64,000 nucleotides of DNA from Mycolicibacterium rhodesiae NBB3 (GTDB lineage Bacteria > Actinomycetota > Actinomycetes > Mycobacteriales > Mycobacteriaceae). The notes beneath the pieces were generated by a model that did no database searches, was not told the DNA's origin, and worked only from the letters and a program-made list of their open reading frames with translations. Below, one piece after another: positions 8,213 to 16,943 of this stretch (position 1 is its first letter; every line of letters begins with the position of its first letter). Location of the stretch: assembly GCF_000230895.2 (NCBI RefSeq), contig NC_016604.1:5766001-5830000 (forward strand), written 5' to 3'. The position numbers and the translations under genes are program-made.

Positions 8213-8935
8213 TCAGTCCAGGAATCCGTGCAGAAGTGTGGCCGACCCCTCGACGTGGGCCCGCATCGCGGCCGCCGCACCCTCGCCGTCACCGGCGAGT
8301 ATCGCGATCACGATCGCCTCGTGCTGCTCGTCGGAGTGGGCTATGTTGCGCGGCAGCAAGGGAATCTGGTCGAGCAGGGCGTTCAGCCGCATCCGGTTCT
8401 CGGCCAGCAGCGGAACCAGCGACGGCGATCCAGCGGCCTCGGCGATCGCCAGGTGCAGCCGCGAATCCAGCCGCCGGTAGTCCTCGGGTTCGGCGCCGCG
8501 GACGTCGGTCAGCCGTGTCCACAGCACCTCCCGTTCGGCTGCGGTCAGTGTGCGGTTGGCCGCCATGCGCGCCGCGCCGACCTCGAGGATCTCCCGCAAC
8601 CGCAGGGCATCGTCGATCTCCGCACGCGTGACGTCGTCACTATCACCGGTGTGACTTGGCAACTCGTCGGCAAGGAAGGTGCCTCCGTAGCGGCCCCGCC
8701 GCGAGACCAGATAGCCGGCATCGGCCAACGATTTGATCGCCTCGCGCACGGTGTCTCGGCTGACACCGAGCTTGGTGGCGAGCTCACGTTCGGGTGGCAA
8801 CGATTCGCCCGGCGCGAGCATCCCGAGCCGGATGGTCTGCAACAGCCGCCCGACGGTGTCCTCGAACGCGTTTGGAGGCCGCACCGGGCGCAGCAGGGCC
8901 TCACTTGCCTGCGGGACGTCCGGGTCGGCGGTCAT
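8213..8935 (-). CDS. GntR-family regulator, FadR/FCD subgroup
   Basis: 240 residues. The N-terminal winged helix is typical: PGESLPPERELATKLGVSRDTVREAIKSLADAGY (spanning about residues 40-75), then RRGRYGGTF. The C-terminal all-helical FCD domain holds the ligand and often a metal (DDALRLREILE, DYRRLDSRLHLAIAEAAG, DEQHEAIVIAI). Proteins of this group usually sense an intermediate of the neighbouring catabolic pathway. The gene follows the SDR by 7 bp at the end of the glnA4 operon, so the likely targets are this operon and the divergent permease. Candidate operators lie at 13261-13285. Confidence 0.9.
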   Translation of the reverse strand: MTADPDVPQASEALLRPVRPPNAFEDTVGRLLQTIRLGMLAPGESLPPERELATKLGVSRDTVREAIKSLADAGYLVSRRGRYGGTFLADELPSHTGDSDDVTRAEIDDALRLREILEVGAARMAANRTLTAAEREVLWTRLTDVRGAEPEDYRRLDSRLHLAIAEAAGSPSLVPLLAENRMRLNALLDQIPLLPRNIAHSDEQHEAIVIAILAGDGEGAAAAMRAHVEGSATLLHGFLD

Positions 8936-8942
8936 GATGGGC

Positions 8943-9716
8943 TTACAGCGGAGTGACGTAGTGGCCGCTGATGCCGCCGTCGACCAGAAAGGTCGATGCG
9001 GTGATGAAAGAGGCGTCGTCGCTGGCCAGGAACGCCACGGCCGCCGCCAGTTCCTCCGGCTCGGCGAATCGCCCTACCGGGACGTGCACCAGCCGTCGCG
9101 CCGCCCGCTCCGGGTCCTTGGCGAACAACTCCTGCAGCAGCGGCGTGTTCACCGGACCCGGGCACAGCGCATTGACGCGGATGCCCTGACGCGCGTACTG
9201 CACCCCCAGTTCCCGGGACATGGCAAGGACCCCGCCCTTGGAAGCGGTGTAAGAGATCTGCGATGTCGCCGAACCCATCACCGCGACGAACGACGCGGTG
9301 TTGATGATCGAGCCCTTCTGCTGGGGCACCATGTAGCGCAGTGCGGCCTTGCAGCAGAAGAACACCGACTTGAGGTTGATGTCCTGCACACGCTGCCACG
9401 CGTCGATGCCGGTGTCCTCGATGAGATCGTCCTCGGGCGGCGAGATTCCGGCGTTGTTGAACGCGATGTCCACCGAGCCGTGTGTCTGCGCCGCGGTGTC
9501 GAACAGCGCATCCACCGCGACCTGGTCCGAAACATCCACCGGGACAAAGGTTCCGTTGAGATCGTCGGCGACGGTCTTGCCCGTCTTCGGATCGATGTCG
9601 CCGATCACGATGGTCGCACCCTCGGCCGCCATGCGCTTGGCGCTGGCCAGTCCGATGCCGCTGGCGCCGCCGGTGATCACGGCGACCTTGCCTGCCAGTC
9701 GTTGGGTCAGGTCCAT
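8943..9716 (-). CDS. Short-chain dehydrogenase/reductase (Rv2857c homologue)
   Basis: 257 residues, classical SDR. NAD(P) motif TGGASGIG near 15-22, acidic GDID after beta2 (suggesting NAD), NNAG near 90, and the catalytic Ser, Tyr and Lys in ASFVAVMGS and YTASKGG. The ATG at 9716 overlaps the aldehyde dehydrogenase stop (TGATG). A TTG one codon upstream would add one residue but is less likely. In this operon it is well placed to oxidise the free hydroxyl of a gamma-glutamylated amino alcohol to the aldehyde, the step between glutamine-synthetase-like GlnA4 and the aldehyde dehydrogenase. That role is inferred from context. Confidence 0.85.
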   Translation of the reverse strand: MDLTQRLAGKVAVITGGASGIGLASAKRMAAEGATIVIGDIDPKTGKTVADDLNGTFVPVDVSDQVAVDALFDTAAQTHGSVDIAFNNAGISPPEDDLIEDTGIDAWQRVQDINLKSVFFCCKAALRYMVPQQKGSIINTASFVAVMGSATSQISYTASKGGVLAMSRELGVQYARQGIRVNALCPGPVNTPLLQELFAKDPERAARRLVHVPVGRFAEPEELAAAVAFLASDDASFITASTFLVDGGISGHYVTPL

Positions 9717-11080
9717 CAAGCATCTCCGATCGCGATAAAGACGTTCTTGGTTTCGGTGAAAGACAGCGGCGCATCGGGGCCGAGCTCACGGCCGAGGCCC
9801 GACTGTTTGAAGCCGCCGAACGGTGTGTTGTAGCGGACCGACGAATGCGAATTGACCGACAAGTTGCCCGATTCCACTGCCCGTGATACCCGCAGTCCGC
9901 GCGACATGTTGTCGGTCCAGATCGATCCGGACAGTCCGTAGGGAGTGTCGTTCGCCAGCGAGATCGCGTCGGCCTCGTCGTCGAACGGCAGCACCGTCAC
10001 CACCGGGCCGAAGATCTCGTCGGTGACCGTTCGGTCGGTGCGCGGCGGCGTCAACACGGTCGCCGGGAACCAGAACCCAGGCCCCGACGGTGCATCGCCG
10101 CGGAATGCCACGGGTGCGTCGTCGGGGACGTACGCGGCGACCGTCTCCCAGTGCGCTTTCGAGACCAACGGGCCCATCTCCGTGGCCTTGTCGGTCGGAT
10201 CGCCGACGACGACGCCCTTGACGGCCGGCTCGAGCAATTCCATGAACCGGTCATAGACAGTGCGCTGCACGAGGATTCGGCTTCGCGCACAACAGTCCTG
10301 ACCGGCGTTGTCGAAGACGCTGTACGGTGCCGTCGCGGCGGCCTTTTCCAGGTCGCAGTCGTCGAAGACGATGTTGGCGCTCTTGCCGCCCAACTCGAGC
10401 GTCACCCGCTTGACCTGTGTTGCCGCACCTGCCATCACGCGGGTACCGACCTCGGTGGATCCTGTGAAGACGATTTTGCGGACATCGGGATGGGTCACGA
10501 AGCGCTCCCCCACCACCGAACCCTTGCCCGGCAGCACTGCGAACAGGTCGGCGGGCACACCGGCCTCGACAGCGAGTTCGCCCAGCCGAATCGTGGTCAG
10601 CGGCGTCCACTCCGCCGGTTTCACCAGCACCGCGTTGCCCGCGGCCAGCGCCGGGGCGAAACCCCACGAGGCGATCGTCATCGGGAAGTTCCACGGCGTG
10701 ATGACACCGACGACCCCGAGCGGTTCGTTGAACGTGACGTCCAATCCACCCGCCACCGGGATCTGCTTCCCCGACAAGCGTTCCGGGCTGGCCGAGTAGA
10801 ACTGCAGGACGTCGCGGACGTGACCGGCCTCCCACTGCGCGTTGCCGATCGGATGCCCGGAATTGGCGACCTCGAGCGCGGCCAGTTCGTCCACGTGGGC
10901 GTCGACGACTGCCGCGAAGTCGCGCAAAGTCGCGGCCCGCTCCGCGGGGGCTCGCCGAGCCCAATCCCGTTGGGCCACCTTGGCGCGCGCCACTGCGTCA
11001 TCGACGCCCGCCAGGTCGGTCTGCTCGACGGTGCGCAGCAGTTCCTCGGTGGCGGGGTTGATCACATCGCTAGTCGTCAC
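9716..11080 (-). CDS. aldC: NAD(P)-dependent aldehyde dehydrogenase (AldC homologue, Rv2858c)
   Basis: 454 residues, complete ALDH fold. Key motifs are ITPWNFPM, the cofactor stretch FTGSTEVG, the general base region LELGGKSANIV, and the catalytic Cys in DNAGQDCCARSR. Two adjacent Cys are present, and the second or first may be the nucleophile. EIFGPVV and the C-terminal PFGGFKQSGLGRELG follow. The start is GTG at 11080, overlapping the hydrolase stop by four bases (GTGA). The open frame upstream overlaps the hydrolase gene and is not used. It corresponds to PuuC of the E. coli Puu pathway: oxidation of a gamma-glutamylated aldehyde to the acid. Confidence 0.9.
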   Translation of the reverse strand: MTTSDVINPATEELLRTVEQTDLAGVDDAVARAKVAQRDWARRAPAERAATLRDFAAVVDAHVDELAALEVANSGHPIGNAQWEAGHVRDVLQFYSASPERLSGKQIPVAGGLDVTFNEPLGVVGVITPWNFPMTIASWGFAPALAAGNAVLVKPAEWTPLTTIRLGELAVEAGVPADLFAVLPGKGSVVGERFVTHPDVRKIVFTGSTEVGTRVMAGAATQVKRVTLELGGKSANIVFDDCDLEKAAATAPYSVFDNAGQDCCARSRILVQRTVYDRFMELLEPAVKGVVVGDPTDKATEMGPLVSKAHWETVAAYVPDDAPVAFRGDAPSGPGFWFPATVLTPPRTDRTVTDEIFGPVVTVLPFDDEADAISLANDTPYGLSGSIWTDNMSRGLRVSRAVESGNLSVNSHSSVRYNTPFGGFKQSGLGRELGPDAPLSFTETKNVFIAIGDA

Positions 11081-11868
11081 GCGTTCACTCTTCCTCTCCG
11101 ATAAGCAGCCGCCGCTTCCACCACACCGGCGAACAGCCGCAGGTCGTCCAACCGCTCCTCGGGGTGCCACTGCACCGCCACCACCCACTTGTCCGGCTCG
11201 GTGGCCGGATCGAGCTCGACCGCTTCGATGACACCGTCGGTGTCCTGAGCGCTGACGATCAGGCCCGCACCGAGGCGGTCGATGGCTTGATGGTGATAGC
11301 ACTGTGCATCCGAGGACTCGCCGATCAAGGCGGCCAGTCGAGTCCCGGGCACGGTACGCACCGACGACGTGCTGAACACCGCGTTGCCCTGCTGATGACG
11401 GGGGTGACCGAGCACGTCGGGCAGATGCTGATGCAGTGTTCCGCCCATCGCGACATTGACCACCTGGGCGCCGCGGCAGATCCCCAGAACGGGCATGCCA
11501 CGGCGCACCGCTCCTGCGAACAGTGCGAACTCGAATGCGTCGCGTAACCGGTTGTCCTCCACGGGATCGTCGGTAGCAGGGTGACGCTGTTGTCCATACG
11601 TGCCCGGATCGACATCCCGCCCGCCGGTGATCACCAAGCCGTCGAGTCCGTCCAGCACACGTTCGGCGATGTCCGCGTCGACGGGTTGTGGCGGCAGCAG
11701 TGTGGAGATTCCGCCGGCGAGCGCGACTGCTTCGAAGTAGATCGCGGGCAGGAAGCTGGCCCGCACGTCCCACACCCCGGTTTGCGCCTTCTGCAGATAA
11801 GTCGTCAATCCGATCACTGGGCGGAGTCCGCGCGATCCGCCTTCGCTACTCGCGTCAAAGCCGCTCAA
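11077..11868 (-). CDS. Class I glutamine-amidotransferase-like gamma-glutamyl hydrolase (PuuD family, Rv2859c homologue)
   Basis: 263 residues. The nucleophile elbow is GICRGAQ and the catalytic His/Glu pair is in VQWHPEE. The segment ITGGRDVDPGTYGQ is typical of the gamma-glutamyl-GABA hydrolase (PuuD) subgroup. Expected reaction: release of glutamate from a gamma-glutamyl amino acid, the final step of a glutamylation route. The longest start is TTG at 11868, which overlaps glnA4 by 14 bp; an in-frame GTG at the codon before IGLTTY would give a shorter protein. The M. tuberculosis homologue, as I remember it, has an extended repeat-rich N-terminus that is absent here. Confidence 0.85.
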   Translation of the reverse strand: MSGFDASSEGGSRGLRPVIGLTTYLQKAQTGVWDVRASFLPAIYFEAVALAGGISTLLPPQPVDADIAERVLDGLDGLVITGGRDVDPGTYGQQRHPATDDPVEDNRLRDAFEFALFAGAVRRGMPVLGICRGAQVVNVAMGGTLHQHLPDVLGHPRHQQGNAVFSTSSVRTVPGTRLAALIGESSDAQCYHHQAIDRLGAGLIVSAQDTDGVIEAVELDPATEPDKWVVAVQWHPEERLDDLRLFAGVVEAAAAYRRGRVNA

Positions 11869-13222
11869 AGCCGCGCACCCTTTCCCAGTCGGTCACGGCG
11901 GCGTTGAACGCGTTCACCTCGATGCGAGCGTTGTTGAGGTAGTGGTCGACAACGTCGTCGCCGAACGCCGAACGCGCGATCTCGGACTTGTCGAACAGAT
12001 CCGCCGCTTCGGCCAGCGTGGTGGGCAGACAATCCGCGCCACTGGTGTAAGCGTTGCCCTCCAACGCCTCCGGCAGCTCGAGTTCCTGCTCGATGCCGTG
12101 CAGTCCGCCTGCGATCAACGCGGAAACGGCGAGGTACTGGTTCACGTCGCCGCCCGGGGCCCGGCATTCCACCCGCATACCGTGACCGTGCCCAACCACG
12201 CGAAGCGCGCACGTCCGGTTGTCCATCCCCCACGCGATCGCGGTGGGCGCGAAGCTGCCGAGCGCGAATCGCTTGTAGGAGTTGATGTTCGGCGCGTAAA
12301 ACAGTGTCAGTTCCCGCAGGGTCGCCAGCTGTCCGGCGATGAAGCTGCGGAACATCGGCGACATACCGAGGTCGTCATCCGGGTCGGCGAACACTGCACT
12401 GCCGTCGTCACCCCGCAACGAAATGTGGATGTGACAGCTGTTGCCTTCGCGCTCATCGAATTTCGCCATGAAGGTCAGGCTCTTGTCATGCTGGTCGGCG
12501 ATCTCTTTCGCGCCGTTCTTGTAGATGGTGTGGTTATCACACGTCACGCGGGCGTGGTCGTAGCGGAACCCAATCTCCTGTTGCCCGAGGTTGCATTCGC
12601 CTTTCACACCCTCGCAATACATGCCGGCCCCCTCCATGCCGAGCCGGATGTCGCGCAGCAACGGCTCCATCCGGGTCGAGGCGTGCATGGCGTAATCCAC
12701 GTTGTAATCGGTCGCCGCCGGCAGGCCGCGGTAGCCGTCGGCCCAGGCCTGCCGGTATCCGATGTCGAACACCATGAATTCCAGCTCCGTGCCGACGTAC
12801 GGCACCAGTCCGCGTTCGGCGAGCCGGTCGATCTGGCGATTGAGGATGCTTCGGGGCGCTTGCGTGACCGCTGTGCCGTCCGTCCACGAGAGGTCGGCCA
12901 TCACCATGGCGGTGCCGGGCAACCAGGGCAGCAGTCGCAGCGTCGTGAAATCCGGCGTCATCACCATGTCGCCGTAGCCGGTCTCCCAGCTGGAGATGGC
13001 GTAGCCGTCCACGGTGTTCATGTCGACGTCGACGGCCAACAGATAATTGCAGCACTCCGCGCCGTGCTCAGCGACGTCGTCGACGAACAGACGCGCCGAG
13101 ACCCGCTTGCCGGTGAGCCTGCCCTGCATATCGCAGAACGCGACGATCACCGTGTCGATCTCACCGTCGGCAACGAGGCTCTCGAGCTCGGCTTGCGACA
13201 CCAGGCCGGGTTGTCTGCCCAT
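11855..13222 (-). CDS. glnA4: Glutamine-synthetase-like gamma-glutamyl-amine ligase GlnA4 (Rv2860c homologue)
   Basis: 455 residues with the glutamine synthetase fold: VKGECNLGQQEIGFRY metal-binding strand, the ATP region FMAKFDEREGNSCHIHISL, and NSYKRF and NRTCALRVVG near the active site. GlnA3/GlnA4-type enzymes do not make glutamine for assimilation; characterised Streptomyces members ligate glutamate to polyamines or to ethanolamine. The start is ATG at 13222, which has an AGGAG site seven bases upstream; an in-frame GTG at 13237 would include that site in the coding region. It is the first gene of a coupled five-gene operon, divergent from an amine/amino-acid permease. Confidence 0.9.
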   Translation of the reverse strand: MGRQPGLVSQAELESLVADGEIDTVIVAFCDMQGRLTGKRVSARLFVDDVAEHGAECCNYLLAVDVDMNTVDGYAISSWETGYGDMVMTPDFTTLRLLPWLPGTAMVMADLSWTDGTAVTQAPRSILNRQIDRLAERGLVPYVGTELEFMVFDIGYRQAWADGYRGLPAATDYNVDYAMHASTRMEPLLRDIRLGMEGAGMYCEGVKGECNLGQQEIGFRYDHARVTCDNHTIYKNGAKEIADQHDKSLTFMAKFDEREGNSCHIHISLRGDDGSAVFADPDDDLGMSPMFRSFIAGQLATLRELTLFYAPNINSYKRFALGSFAPTAIAWGMDNRTCALRVVGHGHGMRVECRAPGGDVNQYLAVSALIAGGLHGIEQELELPEALEGNAYTSGADCLPTTLAEAADLFDKSEIARSAFGDDVVDHYLNNARIEVNAFNAAVTDWERVRGFERL

Positions 13223-13260
13223 TGCTGCACTCCTCACCAGACGACGGATTACGCGGTCAA

Positions 13261-13285
13261 GTCAACCATTGGTCAACGAGTTGAC
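13261..13285. promoter_or_regulatory. Candidate operators between glnA4 and the divergent permease
   Basis: GTCAAC occurs at 13261-13266 and 13272-13277, and GTTGAC at 13280-13285. The last two form a perfect 6-2-6 palindrome, and ACCA-T-TGGT is nested at 13265-13273. Reading towards glnA4, TTGACC (13284-13279) and CGTAAT are 17 bp apart and could be -35 and -10 boxes, so a protein bound here would control glnA4 directly. The GntR regulator at the end of the operon is the obvious candidate. A second inverted repeat, GCGCAT (13286-13291) and ATGCGC (13303-13308), lies on the permease side. Confidence 0.5.
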
Positions 13286-13421
13286 GCGCATTCTGCGGCG
13301 ATATGCGCGAAAATCGCACTCCAAAGGTAGAACATCAGACCAACGCCGATCTATTGTCCCTAGGCAGTGAGCCCGAATCCACCGCGTCGGGCTGCCGCCA
13401 CGTTCACGAAGGAGAACCGCC

Positions 13422-14990
13422 GTGCCAGAAGGTCACGAACATCTCGACGAGGACGAACGGCATCTCGCCAGCCTCGGCTACACCCAGGAGCTGAACCGCT
13501 CGTGGTCCGGCTTCTCCAACTTCGCGATCTCGTTCTCGATCATCTCGATACTGGCGGGCTGCTTCACGTCGTTCGGCCTCGGCTGGAACAACGGCGGTCC
13601 CGCCGCGATCGCGTGGGGTTGGCCGATCGTGTCGGTCTTCATCCTGATCATCGGGCTGTGTATGTCCGAGCTGGTCTCGGCCTACCCGACGTCCGGCGGA
13701 ATCTACTGGTGGGCGGCCAAACTCGGCGGTGCGAAGGCAGGCTTCTACACAGGCTGGCTCAACCTCATCGGGCTCATCGCGATCCTGGCATCGGTGGCCT
13801 ACGGCTGCGCGACGTTCCTGGATCTAACGCTGGGCACCTTCAGCGAGACCTGGGTCGAGGGATACAGCCTGACCAGGACATTCATCATCTTCCTGATCAT
13901 CCTCGTGCTCGTTGCGACCATCAACATCTTCTCGTCGCATCTGCTCGCCGTCATCAACAACATCTCGGTGTGGTGGCACGTGGCGGGCGCGATGGTCGTG
14001 GTGGCGATCCTGTGGTTGCTGCCCGAGCAGCACGCCAGCTTCTCCACGGTGTTCGCGACCACCGTCAACAACACCGGTTTCTTCGGGGGTGAAACCGGTA
14101 TCGCGTTCATCTTCTTCGTGCTGCCCATCTCGGCGATCCTGACGCAGTACACGATCACCGGCTACGACGCGTCGGCACATCTGTCAGAGGAGACCAAGAG
14201 CGCGGCCGACGGTGCAGCCAAAGGCATTTGGCGATCGATCTTCTACTCCGCAATCGGTGGCTGGATCCTGCTGCTGACCTTCCTGTTCGCCGTTCAGGAC
14301 GTCGACGAGGTGACCGCAGGCGGTGGCGCCGTCGCGGTCATCTTCGGTCAGGCGCTCGACAGCAGCTGGATGGGCATCGTGTTGCTCATTTCGACTGCCG
14401 GACAGTTCTTCTGCACCACCGCCTGTCAGACCAGCGCGTCGCGGATGCTGTTCGCGTTCAGTCGCGACCGCGCGGTCCCCGGCCACCAGCTGTGGTCGAA
14501 GGTGAGCAAGAGCAGAATCCCCGCCAACGCCGTCATCGTCACCGCGGCGATCGCGGCCCTCATCACACTGCCTGCCCTCGTCGAGGTCGACATCAACGGC
14601 GCTCCGGTGCCTGTCGCGTTCTTCGCGGTGGTGTCCATCGGGGTCGTCGGTCTTTATCTGTGCTTCGCCGTACCCATCTACTACCGCTGGAAGTTGGGCG
14701 ATGAATTCCAGGTGGGCAGATGGAATCTGCGTGGGCATCACAAGTGGATGGCGCCCGTCGCGCTCATGGAGATCCTGCTCACGTCGTTCATCGCACTGTG
14801 GCCGACGTCAAACCTCGGCGCGCCGTGGGATCCCGGCTTCGAGTGGAAGTACGTCAACTACACCCCGCTGCTCGTGGGTGGCGTGCTCATCCTGCTCTAC
14901 ATCTACTGGCATGTGTCGGTGAAGAAGTGGTTCACCGGGCCCGTCAGGCAGATCGACGAGACCGGTGAAGCGCTCGAAGGTGTCAGCTGA
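13422..14990 (+). CDS. APC-superfamily amino acid/amine permease
   Basis: 522 residues with about 12 hydrophobic helices. The N-terminus (LGYTQELNRSWSGFSNFAIS) and the helix-3 stretch SAYPTSGGIYWWAAKL match the ACT/BAT1-GabP branch of the APC superfamily, which includes transporters for GABA, choline and other amines. YDASAHLSEET is the conserved loop after helix 6. It would import substrate across the plasma membrane by ion symport. The start is GTG at 13422 with GAAGGAG seven bases upstream. Divergent pairing with glnA4 makes it the likely uptake system for the compound that GlnA4 glutamylates. Confidence 0.85.
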   Translation: MPEGHEHLDEDERHLASLGYTQELNRSWSGFSNFAISFSIISILAGCFTSFGLGWNNGGPAAIAWGWPIVSVFILIIGLCMSELVSAYPTSGGIYWWAAKLGGAKAGFYTGWLNLIGLIAILASVAYGCATFLDLTLGTFSETWVEGYSLTRTFIIFLIILVLVATINIFSSHLLAVINNISVWWHVAGAMVVVAILWLLPEQHASFSTVFATTVNNTGFFGGETGIAFIFFVLPISAILTQYTITGYDASAHLSEETKSAADGAAKGIWRSIFYSAIGGWILLLTFLFAVQDVDEVTAGGGAVAVIFGQALDSSWMGIVLLISTAGQFFCTTACQTSASRMLFAFSRDRAVPGHQLWSKVSKSRIPANAVIVTAAIAALITLPALVEVDINGAPVPVAFFAVVSIGVVGLYLCFAVPIYYRWKLGDEFQVGRWNLRGHHKWMAPVALMEILLTSFIALWPTSNLGAPWDPGFEWKYVNYTPLLVGGVLILLYIYWHVSVKKWFTGPVRQIDETGEALEGVS

Positions 14991-15029
14991 CGCTTCATTG
15001 CTGTGACGATCGTCTCGATCACCGCTGCA

Positions 15030-15057
15030 CCCAGGGTTTGACCGGGTTCTTCCTGGG
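15030..15057 (+). terminator. Weak candidate terminator after the permease
   Basis: CCCAGG at 15030-15035 and CCTGGG at 15052-15057 can pair as a 6-bp stem around a 16-base loop, 39 bp after the permease stop. There is no T-run, so this is only a weak candidate. Confidence 0.25.
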
Positions 15058-15107
15058 GAATTAACAGCAGCGTCGCGCCGTCACGTGCGGCGAGCCAGTC
15101 AGCTCAA

Positions 15108-15136
15108 TTGAGGTAGCGCCGAGACAGAAGTAGGGT
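15108..15136 (+). promoter_or_regulatory. Promoter of the NAGGN operon, apparently leaderless
   Basis: TTGAGG (15108-15113) and TAGGGT (15131-15136) are separated by 17 bp and resemble mycobacterial SigA -35 and -10 boxes. The GTG start of the amidotransferase begins seven bases after the -10 box, where transcription would start, so the mRNA would have no leader. No ribosome site is visible, which agrees. Confidence 0.55.
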
Positions 15137-15143
15137 CGAACAG

Positions 15144-16943
15144 GTGTGTGGAGCCACCGGCGAGGTGCGCCTCGACGGATTACCCCCTGACATAGCGGCG
15201 GTCTCGGCCATGGCCGAGGCGATGACACCGAGAGGCCCCGACGGCGCGGGCGTCTGGTCGCAGGGCCGCGTCGCGCTGGGTCATCGTCGCCTGAAGATCA
15301 TCGACCTGACCGAGGCGGGCGCCCAGCCGATGGTCGACTCCGACCTCGGGTTGTCGATCGCCTGGAACGGCTGCATCTACAACTACAAGGAACTGCGCCA
15401 GGACCTGAGCGGCCGCGGCTATCGCTTCTTCTCCACCAGCGACACCGAAGTCCTGCTCAAGGCCTACCATCACTGGGGCGACCGATTCGTCGACCACCTC
15501 AAGGGCATGTTCGCCTTCGCGATCGTGGAGCGGGACAGCGGCCGGGTGCTATTGGGCCGTGACCGGCTGGGAATCAAGCCGCTGTATCTCGCGGAGGACG
15601 CGAAACGCATCCGGTTCGCGTCCTCGCTGCCCGCGCTGATCGCCGGTGGCGGCGTGGACACCCGTATCGATCCCGTCGCGCTCAACCATTACCTGTCCTT
15701 CCACTCCGTGGTCCCGCCGCCGCGCACGATCCTGCGCGGCGTGTCCAAGGTGCCCCCCGCGGCCCTCGTCGCGATCGAGCCGGACGGACGCCGCGTGACC
15801 ACCCGGTACTGGGAACCCGATTTCACGCGGCGGGCAGAAACGGCCGCCTGGTCCGAAAAGGACTGGGAGGACGCGGTTCTCGAATCGCTGCGCCTGGCCG
15901 TCAAGCGCCGGCTGGTCGCCGACGTGCCGGTGGGCTGCCTGCTCTCCGGTGGCGTCGACTCCAGCCTCATCGTCGGGCTGCTCGCCGAAGCGGGCCAGCA
16001 CGGGCTGGCGACCTTCTCCATCGGCTTCGAGTCCGTGGGCGGCGTGAAGGGCGACGAGTTCAAGTACTCCGACATCGTCGCCCAGCGCTTCGGCACCGAC
16101 CACCATCAGATCCGCATCGACACCGCCCGGATGCTGCCCGCACTCGACGGTGCTATCGGCGCGATGAGCGAACCGATGGTCAGCCATGACTGCGTGGCTT
16201 TCTACCTGCTCAGCCAGGAGGTGGCCAAGCACGTCAAGGTCGTGCAGTCCGGTCAGGGCGCAGACGAGGTGTTCGCCGGCTATCACTGGTATCCGCCGAT
16301 GGCCGACGCGGCATCGCTGGACGACGCGGTGGCCAGGTACCGCGCGGCGTTCTTCGACCGCGACCCCAGCGGAGTCGCCGCGCTCGTCAATGCGGACTAT
16401 CTCGCGGAAAGCGATCCGAGCCTGGAGTTCGTCACCGAGCACTTCGCGAATCCGGGGGCCGACGGCGGGATCGACCGCGCGCTGCGGCTCGACACCACGG
16501 TCATGCTGGTCGACGACCCGGTGAAGCGCGTCGACAACATGACGATGGCCTGGGGTCTCGAGGGCCGGGTACCGTTCCTCGACCACGAGCTCGTCGAGCT
16601 GGCGGCTACCTGCCCGCCCGAGCTGAAGATCGCGCATGACGGCAAGGGAGTGCTCAAGCAGGCCGCCCGCCGGGTGATCCCGTCGGAAGTCATCGACCGC
16701 CCCAAGGGCTACTTCCCCGTCCCCGCCCTGACGCACCTCGAGGGGCCCTACCTGGAGATGGTCCGCGACGCCCTCTACGCACCCGTGGCCAAGGAACGCG
16801 GGCTGTTCCGCCCCGACGCCGTCGAGCAGCTGCTTGCCGACCCGAACGGGCGGCTGACCCCGCTACGCGGCAACGAGCTGTGGCAGCTTGCGCTGCTCGA
16901 GTTGTGGCTGCAGCGCCACGGAATCAACGGGACGGCAGCGTGA
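15144..16943 (+). CDS. asnO: N-acetylglutaminylglutamine amidotransferase (asparagine-synthase family)
   Basis: 599 residues. The GTG start is immediately followed by Cys2, the N-terminal nucleophile of class II glutamine amidotransferases (MCGATGEV), and the RGPDG and GHRRL motifs of that domain follow. The C-terminal asparagine-synthetase domain has the pyrophosphatase loop LLSGGVDSS near residue 268 and SGQGADEVFAGY. With the next gene it would make N-acetylglutaminylglutamine amide (NAGGN), a dipeptide osmolyte known from Sinorhizobium and Pseudomonas; this enzyme supplies the final amide from glutamine. The overlap (GTGA) with the ngg gene and its particular ATP-grasp/GNAT partner make this assignment much stronger than plain AsnB. 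Confidence 0.85.
   Translation: MCGATGEVRLDGLPPDIAAVSAMAEAMTPRGPDGAGVWSQGRVALGHRRLKIIDLTEAGAQPMVDSDLGLSIAWNGCIYNYKELRQDLSGRGYRFFSTSDTEVLLKAYHHWGDRFVDHLKGMFAFAIVERDSGRVLLGRDRLGIKPLYLAEDAKRIRFASSLPALIAGGGVDTRIDPVALNHYLSFHSVVPPPRTILRGVSKVPPAALVAIEPDGRRVTTRYWEPDFTRRAETAAWSEKDWEDAVLESLRLAVKRRLVADVPVGCLLSGGVDSSLIVGLLAEAGQHGLATFSIGFESVGGVKGDEFKYSDIVAQRFGTDHHQIRIDTARMLPALDGAIGAMSEPMVSHDCVAFYLLSQEVAKHVKVVQSGQGADEVFAGYHWYPPMADAASLDDAVARYRAAFFDRDPSGVAALVNADYLAESDPSLEFVTEHFANPGADGGIDRALRLDTTVMLVDDPVKRVDNMTMAWGLEGRVPFLDHELVELAATCPPELKIAHDGKGVLKQAARRVIPSEVIDRPKGYFPVPALTHLEGPYLEMVRDALYAPVAKERGLFRPDAVEQLLADPNGRLTPLRGNELWQLALLELWLQRHGINGTAA

Noticed and set aside
11081..11773. N-terminal extension of the aldehyde dehydrogenase
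   Set aside because: It is the shadow of the PuuD-like hydrolase, and the ALDH start at GTG 11080 overlaps that gene's stop (GTGA).
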